Shown: positions 33,479-42,947 of the stretch, in pieces
Numbering within the stretch: position 1 is the first letter of the stretch
How the letters are laid out: every line of letters starts with the position of its first letter
NCBI RefSeq assembly: GCF_011806525.1
Contig: NZ_JAAVKI010000005.1
Location: forward strand, 62,001-126,000
Source of the DNA: Thalassospira sp. HF15
GTDB taxonomy: Bacteria; Pseudomonadota; Alphaproteobacteria; Rhodospirillales; Thalassospiraceae
Direction: 5' to 3'
Length of the DNA: 64,000 nucleotides
Position numbers and translations under genes: made by a program
The notes under the pieces: generated by a model
The model's database searches: none
What the model was told of the DNA's origin: nothing
What the model saw: only the letters and a program-made list of their open reading frames with translations

Positions 33479-35071
33479 ATGACCGCACACCCAAATCCAT
33501 CCAAACATCGCGCCATGGTGACAAGCCCCAGCACGGCAGCCAGCGAAGCCGGGGCGCAAGTCTTGCGCGATGGCGGCACCGCGATTGAAGCGGTTGTCGC
33601 GACAACCGCCGTGTTAGCGGTAACCTACCCGCATTTCTGCGGTATTGGCGGTGATGCGGTGTGGATGGTTTCCGATGACACCGGAAGCGTGCAGTCTTTC
33701 CTTGGTATTGGTCAGGCGGCTGGAAACGGTGGCGATAACATCACGCCGGGTACCCCAATCCCGTTGCGTGGTCCGGGATCCACGCTGACCACGGCCTGTA
33801 CAGTGGATTCCTGGCAACACGCACTTGATCATTCGGCAAGCAACTGGGGCGGGACCAAAAGCCTGTCGGAGCTGATCACACCCGCGATTGACCTAGCAGA
33901 AAACGGTTTTGCGATCAGTCCGTCACAATGCTTCTGGCTTGATTTCCGCAAAGAGGAAATCGCCAATTGGCAGGGTTTCATGGATGTCTTCACCCCAGAG
34001 GGTCGCATGCCCAATGCCGGCGAAACCTTCCAGCAGCCGCAACTGGCCAACAGCCTGAAACGCATTGCCGAATTTGGTGCGCGTGATTTTTATGAAGGCG
34101 GGCTTGCGGATCAGATTATCAAGGGCCTGTCGGCAGCCCGATCGCCGATCACCAAAGCTGATCTAGCAAAAACCCATACCAGAACCGTCGATGCGGTTTC
34201 ACTTCCTTATGGTGACGTGACCCTGTTTGCCCCGCCTGCCCCAACGCAAGGGCTGGCGACACTTATGACCATGGGTGTGTTGCGCGAACTGGGTGACAAG
34301 GACTGGGCCGAAGGAACAGCGGATCACTACCATCTGGTGGTTGAGGCGATCAAACGCGCATTCTTGAAGCGCGATCAGATCGCCGACCCCGCTTTCACCG
34401 ACACCGATTTTGCAGCCCTTCTCGACCAGGCCGGGTTGGCATCCGATGCCAAAGACATCTCGCCCACCAAGGCACTTGAATGGCCGTATCCGTTCCGGCA
34501 TGGCGATACAGTGTTCCTTGCCGCCAAGGACGCCAATGGCAATTGCGCAAGTGTCTTGCAAAGCACCTATTTCGATTGGGGCAGCGGGGTTGTCGCGGGC
34601 GATACCGGCATTGTCTGGCAAAATCGCGGGGCGGCGTTTAGCACCGATCCCGCCCACCCGAATGCCTTCGCACCCGGCAAGCTTCCGTTCTATACGCTGA
34701 ACCCCGGCATGGCGCTGAAAGACGGCAAGCCGCATTTGCTCTATGGGACGCAAGGCGCCGACGGACAGCCGCAAACGCTTGCCATGCTGTTAACCCGGTT
34801 GCTTGATTTCGGCCTGTCGCCGGCGGACGCCCTTGCCAAGCCGCGCTTTCTGTTGGGCAAGACGTTTTCAGATACCAATGACAGCCTGAAACTTGAAGTC
34901 GATGCCGGGGATGACGTGTTTGACGAACTGGCCGAACGTGGCCACATCCTGCGCGCCATTGAGCAACAAAGTGCGCTTGCCGGTCAGGCCGGGATCATTC
35001 GCATCGAGGGTGACGGCTTTGTCGATGGTGCACATGATCCGCGCAGTGACGGTATGGCGATTGGCGTCTGA
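33479..35071 (+). CDS. Gamma-glutamyltransferase family protein (Ntn hydrolase)
   Basis: The 530-aa protein matches the T03 family: N-terminal block MVTSPSTAASEAGAQVLRDGGTAIEAVVA, then GIGGD, and a likely autoprocessing site before Thr344 (HGDTVFLAAKDANGN). The small subunit ends with a GALDPRSDG-like HDPRSDGMAIG. Members cleave gamma-glutamyl or cephalosporin-like amides after self-cleavage. No signal peptide is seen, so it may work in the cytoplasm, unlike classic Ggt. The ATG at 33479 is preferred over a TTG at 33458. It is divergent from the GntR gene and shares its operator. Its role beside an amidohydrolase suggests gamma-glutamylated or other amide substrates. Confidence 0.85.
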   Translation: MTAHPNPSKHRAMVTSPSTAASEAGAQVLRDGGTAIEAVVATTAVLAVTYPHFCGIGGDAVWMVSDDTGSVQSFLGIGQAAGNGGDNITPGTPIPLRGPGSTLTTACTVDSWQHALDHSASNWGGTKSLSELITPAIDLAENGFAISPSQCFWLDFRKEEIANWQGFMDVFTPEGRMPNAGETFQQPQLANSLKRIAEFGARDFYEGGLADQIIKGLSAARSPITKADLAKTHTRTVDAVSLPYGDVTLFAPPAPTQGLATLMTMGVLRELGDKDWAEGTADHYHLVVEAIKRAFLKRDQIADPAFTDTDFAALLDQAGLASDAKDISPTKALEWPYPFRHGDTVFLAAKDANGNCASVLQSTYFDWGSGVVAGDTGIVWQNRGAAFSTDPAHPNAFAPGKLPFYTLNPGMALKDGKPHLLYGTQGADGQPQTLAMLLTRLLDFGLSPADALAKPRFLLGKTFSDTNDSLKLEVDAGDDVFDELAERGHILRAIEQQSALAGQAGIIRIEGDGFVDGAHDPRSDGMAIGV

Positions 35072-35138
35072 GCCGCCATCTGCACAACACCCTACACACA
35101 ACGGAAAAGGCCGCGCCCCGTAGGCACGGCCTTACCTG

Positions 35139-35171
35139 TTCCGAAGCCCCCCTTACAACTAAGCTTCGGAA
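35139..35171. other. Hairpin in the convergent ggt-livF spacer
   Basis: TTCCGAAGC (35139-35147) pairs perfectly with GCTTCGGAA (35163-35171). A second stem, GGCCG/CGGCC, lies at about 35109-35131. Neither has a clean U-run, so termination here is likely weak or factor-dependent. Confidence 0.45.
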
Positions 35172-35203
35172 ACTTCCCCCCAAGCAAAAGATGCTAGAAA
35201 GAC

Positions 35204-35956
35204 TCAGATCGCAAGGTACTGATCACGCAGTTCCTCATCATCCAGAACAGCCTGCGCGGTCCCGTCAAAGACGATCTCGCCGCTATCCATGATGATGGCA
35301 CGGTCAGCCAGTTTCAGGGCCGCAATCGCATTCTGCTCAACAATGATGGTGGTAATGCCAAGCTTCTTGACGTTTTGCAGCGTCTTTTCGATTTCCTGAA
35401 CAATGACCGGTGCCAGACCTTCATAAGGCTCATCAAGCAGCAGGAGCTTGATGTCGCGGGCCAGTGCACGGCCAATCGCCAGCATCTGCTGTTCGCCACC
35501 GGAAAGGGTGATGGCTTCCTGTTCCGCCCTTTCGCCAAGGCGCGGGAACAGTTCATAGATGCGCTGGATCGACCAGCCATGCGGCTCGGCGATCTGGGCA
35601 AGTTCAAGGTTCTGCTGAACCGTCATGCCCGGAATGATGCGCCGATCTTCCGGCACAAGCTGCAGGCCGAGGCGTGCAGCCTGCCATGCCTTCATTTCGT
35701 GCAACGGCTGGTGATCAAGCCAGATTTCACCGTGCTTGAGCTCCGGATCCCCCATGCGCGCAAGGGTACGCAGCGTTGAGGTCTTGCCCGCCCCGTTACG
35801 TCCGAGAAGGGCAAGAATTTCACCCTCGCGGATGTCAAAGGACAGCCCCTGGACGATGTAGCTTTCACCGTAATAGGCGTGGATGTCATAGACCGAGAAA
35901 AACGCCGGATCTCCACCCTTTTTGCGGACGGGTTCCTGTTTTGGCAAAGCGTTCAT
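35204..35956 (-). CDS. livF: LIV-type ABC transporter ATPase (LivF-like)
   Basis: The 250-aa protein has Walker A (GRNGAGKTS), signature LSGGEQQ and Walker B (LLLDEPYEG), all intact. It energises the importer with LivG. A ~15-residue charged N-terminal extension precedes the usual LivF start. Its ATG overlaps the livG stop by 4 nt (ATGA), and it is the last gene of this leftward operon. Confidence 0.9.
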   Translation of the reverse strand: MNALPKQEPVRKKGGDPAFFSVYDIHAYYGESYIVQGLSFDIREGEILALLGRNGAGKTSTLRTLARMGDPELKHGEIWLDHQPLHEMKAWQAARLGLQLVPEDRRIIPGMTVQQNLELAQIAEPHGWSIQRIYELFPRLGERAEQEAITLSGGEQQMLAIGRALARDIKLLLLDEPYEGLAPVIVQEIEKTLQNVKKLGITTIIVEQNAIAALKLADRAIIMDSGEIVFDGTAQAVLDDEELRDQYLAI

Positions 35957-36714
35957 ACCGTTTCCCCTCCGAGATAGGCTTCCTTGACCCGTGGGTCGTT
36001 ACGTACTTCTTCGGGCGTGCCTTCACAAATGATGGCGCCCTGAGCCAATACACTGATGCGATCAGCCAAGCTGAACACAACATGCATGTCGTGTTCAATG
36101 ATCACCTTGGTCATGCCGCGTTCCTTGATCCGTTTGAGCAGATCAATCGTGCGGTTGGTGTCATGGCGGGACATACCCGCTGTCGGCTCATCGAGCAGGA
36201 ACAGCTTGGGATGCTGGCCAAGGCACATGGCCAGTTCCAGACGGCGTTTGTCACCACGTGACATGGAGCCGGCAAGATGATCCTTGTGTTCAAGCAGACC
36301 GACGTCTTCAAGAAGATGCTCGGCATGTTCGAGGACTTCTTTCTCCGCAAACAGGCTGCTGAGGAAGTTCATCTTGAAAATGCCTTCGCGCTTGGCAAAG
36401 GCCGGGACCATCACATTTTGCAAAAGCGACAGTTCCGGGAAGATTTCCGGCGTCTGGAAAACACGTGCAACACCAAGCTGGTTGATCTCGTGCGGTTCCT
36501 TGCCGGTCAGAACCTGATCGCCAAGCAACACACGACCGCGGCTTGGCGCAAGGCGCCCGACAATCACGTTCAGCAATGTCGATTTGCCTGCACCGTTTGG
36601 CCCGATGATTGCGTGCACGGTGCCTTCCTTGACCCGAAGGTTGATATCGGAAAGCGCCTGCAGACCGCCAAAGTTCTTGTCGACGTCGGTGACGTCAAGA
36701 ATGTATTCGGACAT
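35953..36714 (-). CDS. livG: LIV-type ABC transporter ATPase (LivG-like)
   Basis: The 253-aa protein has Walker A (GPNGAGKST), the signature SRGDKRRLELA (variant of LSxGQQR, keeping the glycine) and Walker B (FLLDEPTAGM). It binds the permease pair in the inner membrane from the cytoplasm. The gene overlaps livF by 4 nt, and livM ends 3 nt upstream, so translation is coupled across the block. Confidence 0.9.
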   Translation of the reverse strand: MSEYILDVTDVDKNFGGLQALSDINLRVKEGTVHAIIGPNGAGKSTLLNVIVGRLAPSRGRVLLGDQVLTGKEPHEINQLGVARVFQTPEIFPELSLLQNVMVPAFAKREGIFKMNFLSSLFAEKEVLEHAEHLLEDVGLLEHKDHLAGSMSRGDKRRLELAMCLGQHPKLFLLDEPTAGMSRHDTNRTIDLLKRIKERGMTKVIIEHDMHVVFSLADRISVLAQGAIICEGTPEEVRNDPRVKEAYLGGETV

Positions 36715-36717
36715 GGA

Positions 36718-37896
36718 TCAGACCTCCCCCGCCGATGTTTGTTCTTTTTCTTTGCTTTCATGGCCGTCGGATTTCGGCTCGGACTTGTTACGCTTGAACA
36801 GCAGACGCGACAGGCGACTGATACCTTCCATGATGCCACCGGGCAGGAAGATCACGATCAGCATGAAGACAAGGCCAAGGGTCAGATGCCAACCTTCGCC
36901 AACAAACAGGCCGACCACGGATGCAACCGGGTGCGCCAGCCAGTCCGGCAGGAAGGAGAAGGCGTTAAGCAGAACGGTATCGTTAAAGGCCGAGAAGATG
37001 TTCTCGAAATACTTGATGATACCAGCGCCGAGAAGCGGACCAATCAGCGTCCCAACACCACCAAGGATCGTGATCAGAACGACCTCGCCCGATGCAGTCC
37101 ACTGCATGCGCTCGGCCCCTGCCAGCGGATCGGTCACCGCCAGAAGCGAACCGGCAAGACCGGCATACATGCCCGAGATGACAAAGGCCGTCATCAGATA
37201 GGGACGCGTGCTGAACCCGGTATAGCCCATGCGGTTCTGGTTTGACTTGATCGCGCGCAGCTTAAGCCCGAACGGCGAGCGGAAGATACGCAGATAGATG
37301 AAGAACGAAATCAGCATCAGGGCCGCACAGATATAGAAGCCCGAATACCCGATCCCCTCAATCCCGAACAGGTTCGGGGTCGGAAGCGATCCGTCCGGAA
37401 CGATGCCCGACATGTGATCAAGAACGCGCGGGTCGGACTGTTCAAGCTGCAGACCGGTTTCACCGTTGGTGATCGGGGTCAGAACCGAATAGGCCAGGTT
37501 ATAGGACATCTGCGCAAAGGCCAGTGTCAGGATCGAGAAGTAAATCCCCGAACGACGCAAAGACACAAAGCCGATGGCGAGCGCAAACAGACCGGACAGA
37601 ACCGTGCCAAATATCATCGCCGGAATGACGTTCATCGACAGCAGCTTGAACGACCAGACGGCGGTGTACGATCCGACACCCAGAAAGGCCGCGTGACCAA
37701 AGGACAGATAACCGGTCAGACCAAACAGAATGTTATAGCCGATGGCAAAGATGCCAAAGATCATGAACTTCTGCATCAGATCAGGGTAGGCCGCCCCGAA
37801 GGGCTGCAACCACAAAGGCATGGTCAGGACCACGGCCGAAAGGATGGCCATGAAGATCATATCTTTTTTGGGCGAGACGATTTTTGTATTGGACAT
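36718..37896 (-). CDS. livM: LIV-type ABC transporter permease (LivM-like)
   Basis: The 392-aa protein has about ten membrane helices, the LivM pattern [18 protein letters not shown] and a charged C-terminal tail ([27 protein letters not shown]). It forms the channel with LivH. There is a loop of ~60 residues (about 125-185) of periplasmic type that is longer than usual. Its ATG is preceded by GGAG, and livH ends 4 nt upstream. Confidence 0.88.
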   Translation of the reverse strand: MSNTKIVSPKKDMIFMAILSAVVLTMPLWLQPFGAAYPDLMQKFMIFGIFAIGYNILFGLTGYLSFGHAAFLGVGSYTAVWSFKLLSMNVIPAMIFGTVLSGLFALAIGFVSLRRSGIYFSILTLAFAQMSYNLAYSVLTPITNGETGLQLEQSDPRVLDHMSGIVPDGSLPTPNLFGIEGIGYSGFYICAALMLISFFIYLRIFRSPFGLKLRAIKSNQNRMGYTGFSTRPYLMTAFVISGMYAGLAGSLLAVTDPLAGAERMQWTASGEVVLITILGGVGTLIGPLLGAGIIKYFENIFSAFNDTVLLNAFSFLPDWLAHPVASVVGLFVGEGWHLTLGLVFMLIVIFLPGGIMEGISRLSRLLFKRNKSEPKSDGHESKEKEQTSAGEV

Positions 37897-37900
37897 TTTT

Positions 37901-38917
37901 TTAGCTCTCCATCACGCCCCGGCGTCCCAGCAAACCACGCGGACGGGTCAGCAGAATGACGACGGCAACAAGGTAGATGATGATCTGGTCAATCCCGGGG
38001 AAGATGTCTTTCACCTCGGTCATGGACGAGAAGGACTGCAGAATCCCGAGCAGGAAGCCAGCGGCCACCGCACCGGGCAAAGAGCCCATACCACCCACAA
38101 CAACGACAACGAATGACAGCACCAGGAAGTCCATGCCCAGATGGTAATCCGGGGGAAGAACCGGCGTATACATCACACCTGCCAGACCCGCGACCACGGC
38201 CGCGATGCCAAACACAATCGTAAAGCGACGTTCAATATTGATGCCCAGAAGTTCGACCGTTTCACGGTCAGCCATCCCGGCACGCACCACCATCCCGTAG
38301 GTGGTGAAATGCAGGAACGAGAAGACCAAACCGATGGTCACCAGCGAGAACGCCAGATAAATCAGACGCCACCACGGATAAACCACAGCTTCGCCCAGAC
38401 CAAAGATCGCACCAACGGCTGCAGAACCCGAAACGATATCAGGTGCCCCTTGCGGGATCGGGTTTGCGCCAAAGGTCGCCTTGACCAGTTCCTGAAGAAC
38501 AATGGCCAGACCAAAGGTCACAAGAATCTGCTCGGCGTGAGGACGCTTGTAGAAATACCGGATGAGAGATCGTTCCATGACAATGCCGATTAACAACATC
38601 ACCGGTATTGCCAGGATGATCGATAACGGTACCGACCAGTCAATGATCGCCGTTCCGGTATCGCCAAACCACAGTTCGAGGTAAGGCGTTTCCTTGTAGG
38701 CGTCAAAGAAGGTGACCGACTCATCCTTGACCTTGACCGAGAGGGTCAAAAGTTTTTCCAGAGTTACCGCGCAAAACGCGCCCATCATGAAGATGGCACC
38801 ATGCGCGAAGTTCACCACGCCAAGCGTGCCGAACACCAGGGTCAGACCAAGTGCAATCAGTGCATATGCACCGCCCTTGTCCAGACCATTCAGGATTTGA
38901 AGAAATATAGCGTCCAT
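37901..38917 (-). CDS. livH: LIV-type ABC transporter permease (LivH-like)
   Basis: The 338-aa protein has about eight membrane helices with LivH motifs ([54 protein letters not shown]). An insertion of ~30 residues (around 55-90) of periplasmic type lengthens it relative to E. coli LivH. It lies directly downstream of the binding-protein gene and its hairpin. Confidence 0.88.
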   Translation of the reverse strand: MDAIFLQILNGLDKGGAYALIALGLTLVFGTLGVVNFAHGAIFMMGAFCAVTLEKLLTLSVKVKDESVTFFDAYKETPYLELWFGDTGTAIIDWSVPLSIILAIPVMLLIGIVMERSLIRYFYKRPHAEQILVTFGLAIVLQELVKATFGANPIPQGAPDIVSGSAAVGAIFGLGEAVVYPWWRLIYLAFSLVTIGLVFSFLHFTTYGMVVRAGMADRETVELLGINIERRFTIVFGIAAVVAGLAGVMYTPVLPPDYHLGMDFLVLSFVVVVVGGMGSLPGAVAAGFLLGILQSFSSMTEVKDIFPGIDQIIIYLVAVVILLTRPRGLLGRRGVMES

Positions 38918-38986
38918 CAGTTATCCGCCGCGTATTCGTAAGGGGACTTAGTCAAAAGTCGTATAGGCCGAGGCCAGAGGGCAAAC

Positions 38987-39014
38987 GGGCCGGCCATTGG
39001 GAGATGGCCGGCCC
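38987..39014 (-). other. Hairpin between binding-protein and livH genes
   Basis: A perfect 11-bp stem, GGGCCGGCCAT (38987-38997) with ATGGCCGGCCC (39004-39014), lies 23 bp after the binding-protein stop. No U-run is present. Confidence 0.65.
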
Positions 39015-39037
39015 TGCTTGCATCAATGTTGGGTGTA

Positions 39038-40399
39038 TCAGACCTGATACGGACCCAGTTCTCCGCCGAACATATCGGCCGGATATTCGACCTGTGCACG
39101 CGGAACGTTCTTGACGACTTCGAGAAGGTCGAAGTTGGACTGCGGGTTTTCTTTACCACGCACAACCAGAACGTCTTTGAAGCACTGGTGATCTTCTGCA
39201 CGATACAGGGTCGGGCCGTTGCCCGCGCCATCGAACTCGAAGCCTTCGAGCTGTTTGATGACTTCCCAAGGTGCGAAGGTACCGGCCATTTCGCAGGCGT
39301 TTGCATAAAGCAGCGTCTGGACGTAGCAGGTGTGTGCAGCCTGGGACGGCGGGAAGCCGTATTCCTGACCGAACGATTTCACGAAGGCCTGCGAACCGGC
39401 ATCCGTCAGCGACCAGTGCCAGTTGGTGGTACCAAGGATACCTTTTGCAGCTTCGCCAGCACCCTGTGCCATCAGGCGGGAATACAGCGGAACAACGATT
39501 TCGAAGTTCTTGCCATTCACCTGCTTGTCACGCAGACCGAACTGAACAGCCTGGGTCAGGGAGTTGACCATGTCCTTACCATAGTGGTTCAGGATCAGGA
39601 CATCTGCGCCAGAGTTCAGAACCGGGGTGATGTACTGCGAGAAGTCACCAGCACCAACCGGGGTACGAACGGTGTTCACAGTTTCCCAACCGATATTCTC
39701 GGTCGCGGCCTTGATCGATTCTTCCTGGGTCCAGCCCCAGGTGTAATCAGCCGTCAGGTGGTAAGCGCGGCGCTCGTTGCCATACTCATCAAGCAGAACC
39801 GGCGCGATCGCCTGGCCGGACATGTAAGCGTTGAAGAAGTGGCGGAAGCCATAACGCTTTTTGTCTTTACCTGTGGTGTCGTTCGAGTGGGTCAGACCCG
39901 CCATGAAGATGACGCCCATTTCCTGGCAAAGACCCTGCACGGCAATTGCCACACCAGAGGACGAACCACCGGTGACCATTGCCACATTGTCTTTTTCAAT
40001 CATACGCTTTGCAGAAGCACGCGCAGCATCGGACTTGGTCTGGGTATCACCGGTCACGAACTCGACCTTCTTGCCGAGGATGCCGTTACCCTTGAGCTCA
40101 AGCGGCTTGATGGTATTGAGCATACCACCGTCGCCTTCGCCGTTGATGTGCTTGACCGCAAGCTGGTAGGCACGCAATTCGTCAGCACCCTCATCGGCAT
40201 ACGGGCCGGTCTGCGGCACGTTGAAACCGAGTTTGACGCTGGCAGCGCTACCCGGATCGCCACGGAAGGTCTGGGCATGCGCGTTCTTGATGAAATGCAT
40301 CGGGAAAGTGCCGCCGATGAGGGCTGCACCAGTGGTTGCCGCGGAACCCTTAAGGATCGTACGACGAGATACATTTCCGATAAGCTTAGTCTCCGACAT
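39038..40399 (-). CDS. LIV-type substrate-binding protein, Tat-exported
   Basis: The 453-aa protein has a twin-arginine signal (SRRTILKGSAATTGAALIGG, cleavage near NAHAQ) and a Peripla_BP_6 domain (VKLGFNVPQTGPYADEGADELRAYQLAVKHING). It is longer than typical LivK (~370 aa). The ATG at 40399 has GGAGG 6 nt upstream. It is the first gene of the livHMGF operon and is divergent from the ScfR-type regulator. The ligand is not known; amino acids, amides or carboxylates are possible. Confidence 0.88.
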   Translation of the reverse strand: MSETKLIGNVSRRTILKGSAATTGAALIGGTFPMHFIKNAHAQTFRGDPGSAASVKLGFNVPQTGPYADEGADELRAYQLAVKHINGEGDGGMLNTIKPLELKGNGILGKKVEFVTGDTQTKSDAARASAKRMIEKDNVAMVTGGSSSGVAIAVQGLCQEMGVIFMAGLTHSNDTTGKDKKRYGFRHFFNAYMSGQAIAPVLLDEYGNERRAYHLTADYTWGWTQEESIKAATENIGWETVNTVRTPVGAGDFSQYITPVLNSGADVLILNHYGKDMVNSLTQAVQFGLRDKQVNGKNFEIVVPLYSRLMAQGAGEAAKGILGTTNWHWSLTDAGSQAFVKSFGQEYGFPPSQAAHTCYVQTLLYANACEMAGTFAPWEVIKQLEGFEFDGAGNGPTLYRAEDHQCFKDVLVVRGKENPQSNFDLLEVVKNVPRAQVEYPADMFGGELGPYQV

Positions 40400-40538
40400 G
40401 GTTTTCCTCCCCAATGTCTTGGGATCTGTTTCAGAGAAATCTGAGGTCTGTTTTCTGGTTCTTTTTTTTTAACGACCTGACAAAACAATGAGGAGCAATT
40501 GAAAATGAATCAACACCTAGTTGATATAAAACAGTTTT

Positions 40539-40577
40539 TTTGTAAATATATATGTGACCGTTGTGAAAATTTGTAAA
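40539..40577. promoter_or_regulatory. Two TTTGTAAA repeats in the importer-ScfR divergent promoter
   Basis: TTTGTAAA occurs at 40539-40546 and again at 40570-40577, 31 bp apart (three helical turns), in a strongly AT-rich 200-bp region. The sequence resembles the TTTGCAAA-type sites bound by the related RamB/PrpR regulators. Autoregulation by the ScfR-type protein and control of the divergent importer are plausible. Confidence 0.45.
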
Positions 40578-40602
40578 TCTTGTCAACAGGTAAGACTTTA
40601 GT

Positions 40603-42180
40603 ATGGCGCGACAGGCCCCCATCGGACACCGCATTCGCGGTCGGCGAAAAGACATCGGAATGACCCAGAATGCCTTGGCAAAGGCTGCTGGCATCTCGGC
40701 TTCCTACCTTAATCTGATCGAACATAACCGCCGCTCCATTGGCGGCGGATTGCTGATGCGGATCGCCGAGGCGCTTGAAATTCAGCCGCACACATTATCA
40801 GGATCCGAGGAAAGCCGATTGCTGTCCGATCTGGCCGAGGCCGCCTCGGACCCGGTGTTTCGCACAACCCCGGTTGAAAGCCGCGAGTTCCCGGCCATGA
40901 TCGCCGCAGCCCCGGGCATGATCACCGCGTTCCTGTCCCTTTACCGGGCCTATCGCAGTGGCCTTGATGATATAGATGCCCTGTCCGAGCGGCTCAGCCA
41001 CGACCCGTTCCTGACCGAAGCCAGCCATTCGATCCTGACGCGAATCACCTCGATCCGCACCGTGGCCGAGATTTTTGATGACTATGACGACCTTGCACCG
41101 GATCAACGCGCCCGGTTTAACGCGACCTTGGTGCGCGAGTCCCAGCGCCTTGCAGAATCCGCGACCGAGATTTTCAACTTTCTTGAACGCGGGGAAGCCG
41201 GTCGCCCGGCCGCCAGCCCGGCCGAGGAAGTCGACGATCTGCTTTATGACAATGCCAACCACTTCCCGACCCTGGAAGAACACGCCAACAAGATGCGTCC
41301 GATCATTGATCCGGACGGCGGGCTTTATCTGACAGATCTGATCAATTATCTCGAAAACAGTCACAAGACACGGATCGAACGCCTGCCATCCGAGGAATTC
41401 CTGACAGGCGGCCACCAGTGGGATGCCAAAAACAATACATTGCGCATTTCGCGCGCCCTTCCGATCACCTCAGCACGTTTTCAGGCTGCCCGCACCATCT
41501 GTCGGCTCGAAGCGGCCGATCCGATCAATGAAATCATTGAGCGCGCCCAAATCGGCAGCACGGCCGGACAGGTTCGCGCATCCGAGGCCCTGATTTCATA
41601 TGCTGCTGCGGCCTTGCTGTTTCCCTATGACCTGTTTCTGGATGATGCGCGCAGCATGCGCCATGACATCGAATTGTTGCAGCAACGCTATGCGGCAAGC
41701 TGGGAACAAATCTGCCACCGCCTGACGACACTCCGCCGTCCGGGCGCCGAAGGCATTCCATTCCATCTGGTGCGTACCGACATTGCCGGAAACATTTCCA
41801 AACGCTTTTCGGCATCCGGCCTGCAATTGCCACGCTATGGCGGGGCCTGCCCGCGCTGGGTCGTGCACGAAGCCTATACCGCGCCCGAACGCGTCATTCC
41901 GCAGTTTGTCCGCCTGCCGGACAACAGCGAATATCTGTTTGTCGCGCGCGCGCTTAGATCCGGTGCCGGGGGATATGGCGTGCCGCGTTCAGTGCATTCG
42001 GTGATGATCGGTTGCGACACGGCGTTTTCAAATGACGTTGTCTATGGCGACCGACTGTCGCTGGATCGCCCGGAATCCGCCGTTCCGGTCGGGATTGCAT
42101 GCCGCCAGTGCCCGCGCGAAGACTGCGCCCAACGCGCCTATGAAATGGCTGATGGCACGCCTAAAACAACCGCGAAATAG
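40603..42180 (+). CDS. Short-chain fatty acyl-CoA regulator family protein (ScfR/RamB-like)
   Basis: The 525-aa protein has an N-terminal XRE helix-turn-helix (IRGRRKDIGMTQNALAKAAGISASYLNLIEHNRRSIGG, ~12-49), a central IrrE-like/DUF2083 region and a C-terminal cysteine cluster CRQCPREDC. This layout matches ScfR, RamB and PrpR proteins, which sense acyl-CoAs and control acetate, propionate and glyoxylate-cycle genes. The start ATG lacks a strong Shine-Dalgarno (CAGGTAAG is the best candidate). It lies next to an acetate-switch-like kinase, which fits short-chain acid metabolism. Confidence 0.85.
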   Translation: MARQAPIGHRIRGRRKDIGMTQNALAKAAGISASYLNLIEHNRRSIGGGLLMRIAEALEIQPHTLSGSEESRLLSDLAEAASDPVFRTTPVESREFPAMIAAAPGMITAFLSLYRAYRSGLDDIDALSERLSHDPFLTEASHSILTRITSIRTVAEIFDDYDDLAPDQRARFNATLVRESQRLAESATEIFNFLERGEAGRPAASPAEEVDDLLYDNANHFPTLEEHANKMRPIIDPDGGLYLTDLINYLENSHKTRIERLPSEEFLTGGHQWDAKNNTLRISRALPITSARFQAARTICRLEAADPINEIIERAQIGSTAGQVRASEALISYAAAALLFPYDLFLDDARSMRHDIELLQQRYAASWEQICHRLTTLRRPGAEGIPFHLVRTDIAGNISKRFSASGLQLPRYGGACPRWVVHEAYTAPERVIPQFVRLPDNSEYLFVARALRSGAGGYGVPRSVHSVMIGCDTAFSNDVVYGDRLSLDRPESAVPVGIACRQCPREDCAQRAYEMADGTPKTTAK

Positions 42181-42298
42181 CTGGCAGTTGCCTGTTAAAG
42201 TGAAGCCTTATGTATACCACCCCAAAGTAGCATTATCATTCAGACCATAAGCCGCTAGGATTGGGAATATAACAATCCGAAAAATCGGGAGAACGTCC

Positions 42299-42682
42299 TT
42301 GAATGAGAGACCAAAGGTCTTGATTGCCGAAGACGAGGAAACCATTGTCGAATCACTCAGCTTTCTGATGGAAAAGGAAGGCTATGATGTTAGCGTCGCC
42401 ACAGATGGCCGGACCGCAATTTCCATGATTGCGCGCGACATCCCGGATATGGTTTTGCTTGATGTAATGATGCCCGTTTGCGACGGGTTTGAAGTCGTGC
42501 GCGCAGCGCGCAATGACCCCAATACCCGACAAATTCCGATCATGATGCTGACGGCCAAAACCCGCGAGGTGGACCGGCGCAAGGGGCTTGAGCTTGGCGT
42601 GGATGATTTTGTCACCAAGCCATTCTCGACACGTGACGTCGTATCCCGGGTCAAAGCCCTGCTGGAACGCGCAGAAAACTGA
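42299..42682 (+). CDS. Receiver-only response regulator linked to the symporter-kinase
   Basis: The 127-aa protein is a single CheY-like receiver: acidic pair at Asp12 with its neighbours, phospho-acceptor Asp55 (LLDVMMP), Thr85 and Lys107 (TKPF). No DNA-binding output domain is present. Translation seems to start at TTG 42299, since GGGAGA lies 7-12 nt upstream and no in-frame ATG or GTG is near. It precedes the small membrane protein and the kinase in one operon. CrbR of the acetate switch has a LuxR output domain, so this protein is a shortened counterpart or part of a phosphorelay. Confidence 0.85.
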   Translation: MNERPKVLIAEDEETIVESLSFLMEKEGYDVSVATDGRTAISMIARDIPDMVLLDVMMPVCDGFEVVRAARNDPNTRQIPIMMLTAKTREVDRRKGLELGVDDFVTKPFSTRDVVSRVKALLERAEN

Positions 42683-42722
42683 AACGCGGTTTGCGTTCCG
42701 CATCAACTGGCAGGAGGCCCCC

Positions 42723-42944
42723 ATCACACCGCCACGCAGACTTACCGAACGCGCCCTTGTCCTGATGCTGGTGGCCCTGTTCATCTGGCTGCCGCCGATT
42801 GTGGGGATGTTTTCGCTTGATGGCACGATCCTTGGCCTGCCGATCCTGTTTGTCTATTTCTTTGCCGGATGGGCAATTCTGATTGCGCTTTGCGCCATTC
42901 TGACACGCGCGCTGCGCCACGCTGCCCAGACCGAGAGGAAATAG
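42723..42944 (+). CDS. Small two-helix membrane protein next to the symporter-kinase (YjcH-like position), apparent AUC start
   Basis: This 73-residue frame (TPPRRLTERALVLMLVALF...) has two membrane helices (~11-30, ~38-60) and a basic tail. The perfect AGGAGG at 42712-42717 is spaced five bases from an in-frame ATC at 42723, with no ATG, GTG or TTG at that distance. An ATG at 42765 would cut into the first helix. So the start is probably an AUC codon. Small two-helix proteins of the DUF485/YjcH or DUF4212 type often accompany SSS-family transporters, and the symporter-kinase gene follows 3 nt later. Family membership is inferred from size, topology and position. Confidence 0.6.
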   Translation: MTPPRRLTERALVLMLVALFIWLPPIVGMFSLDGTILGLPILFVYFFAGWAILIALCAILTRALRHAAQTERK

Positions 42945-42947
42945 CCC

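Noticed and set aside
39026-40444. A 472-codon open frame antisense to the binding-protein gene at 39038-40399
   Set aside because: It mirrors a well-supported Tat-exported binding protein; the antisense product has no domain and arises from GC codon bias.
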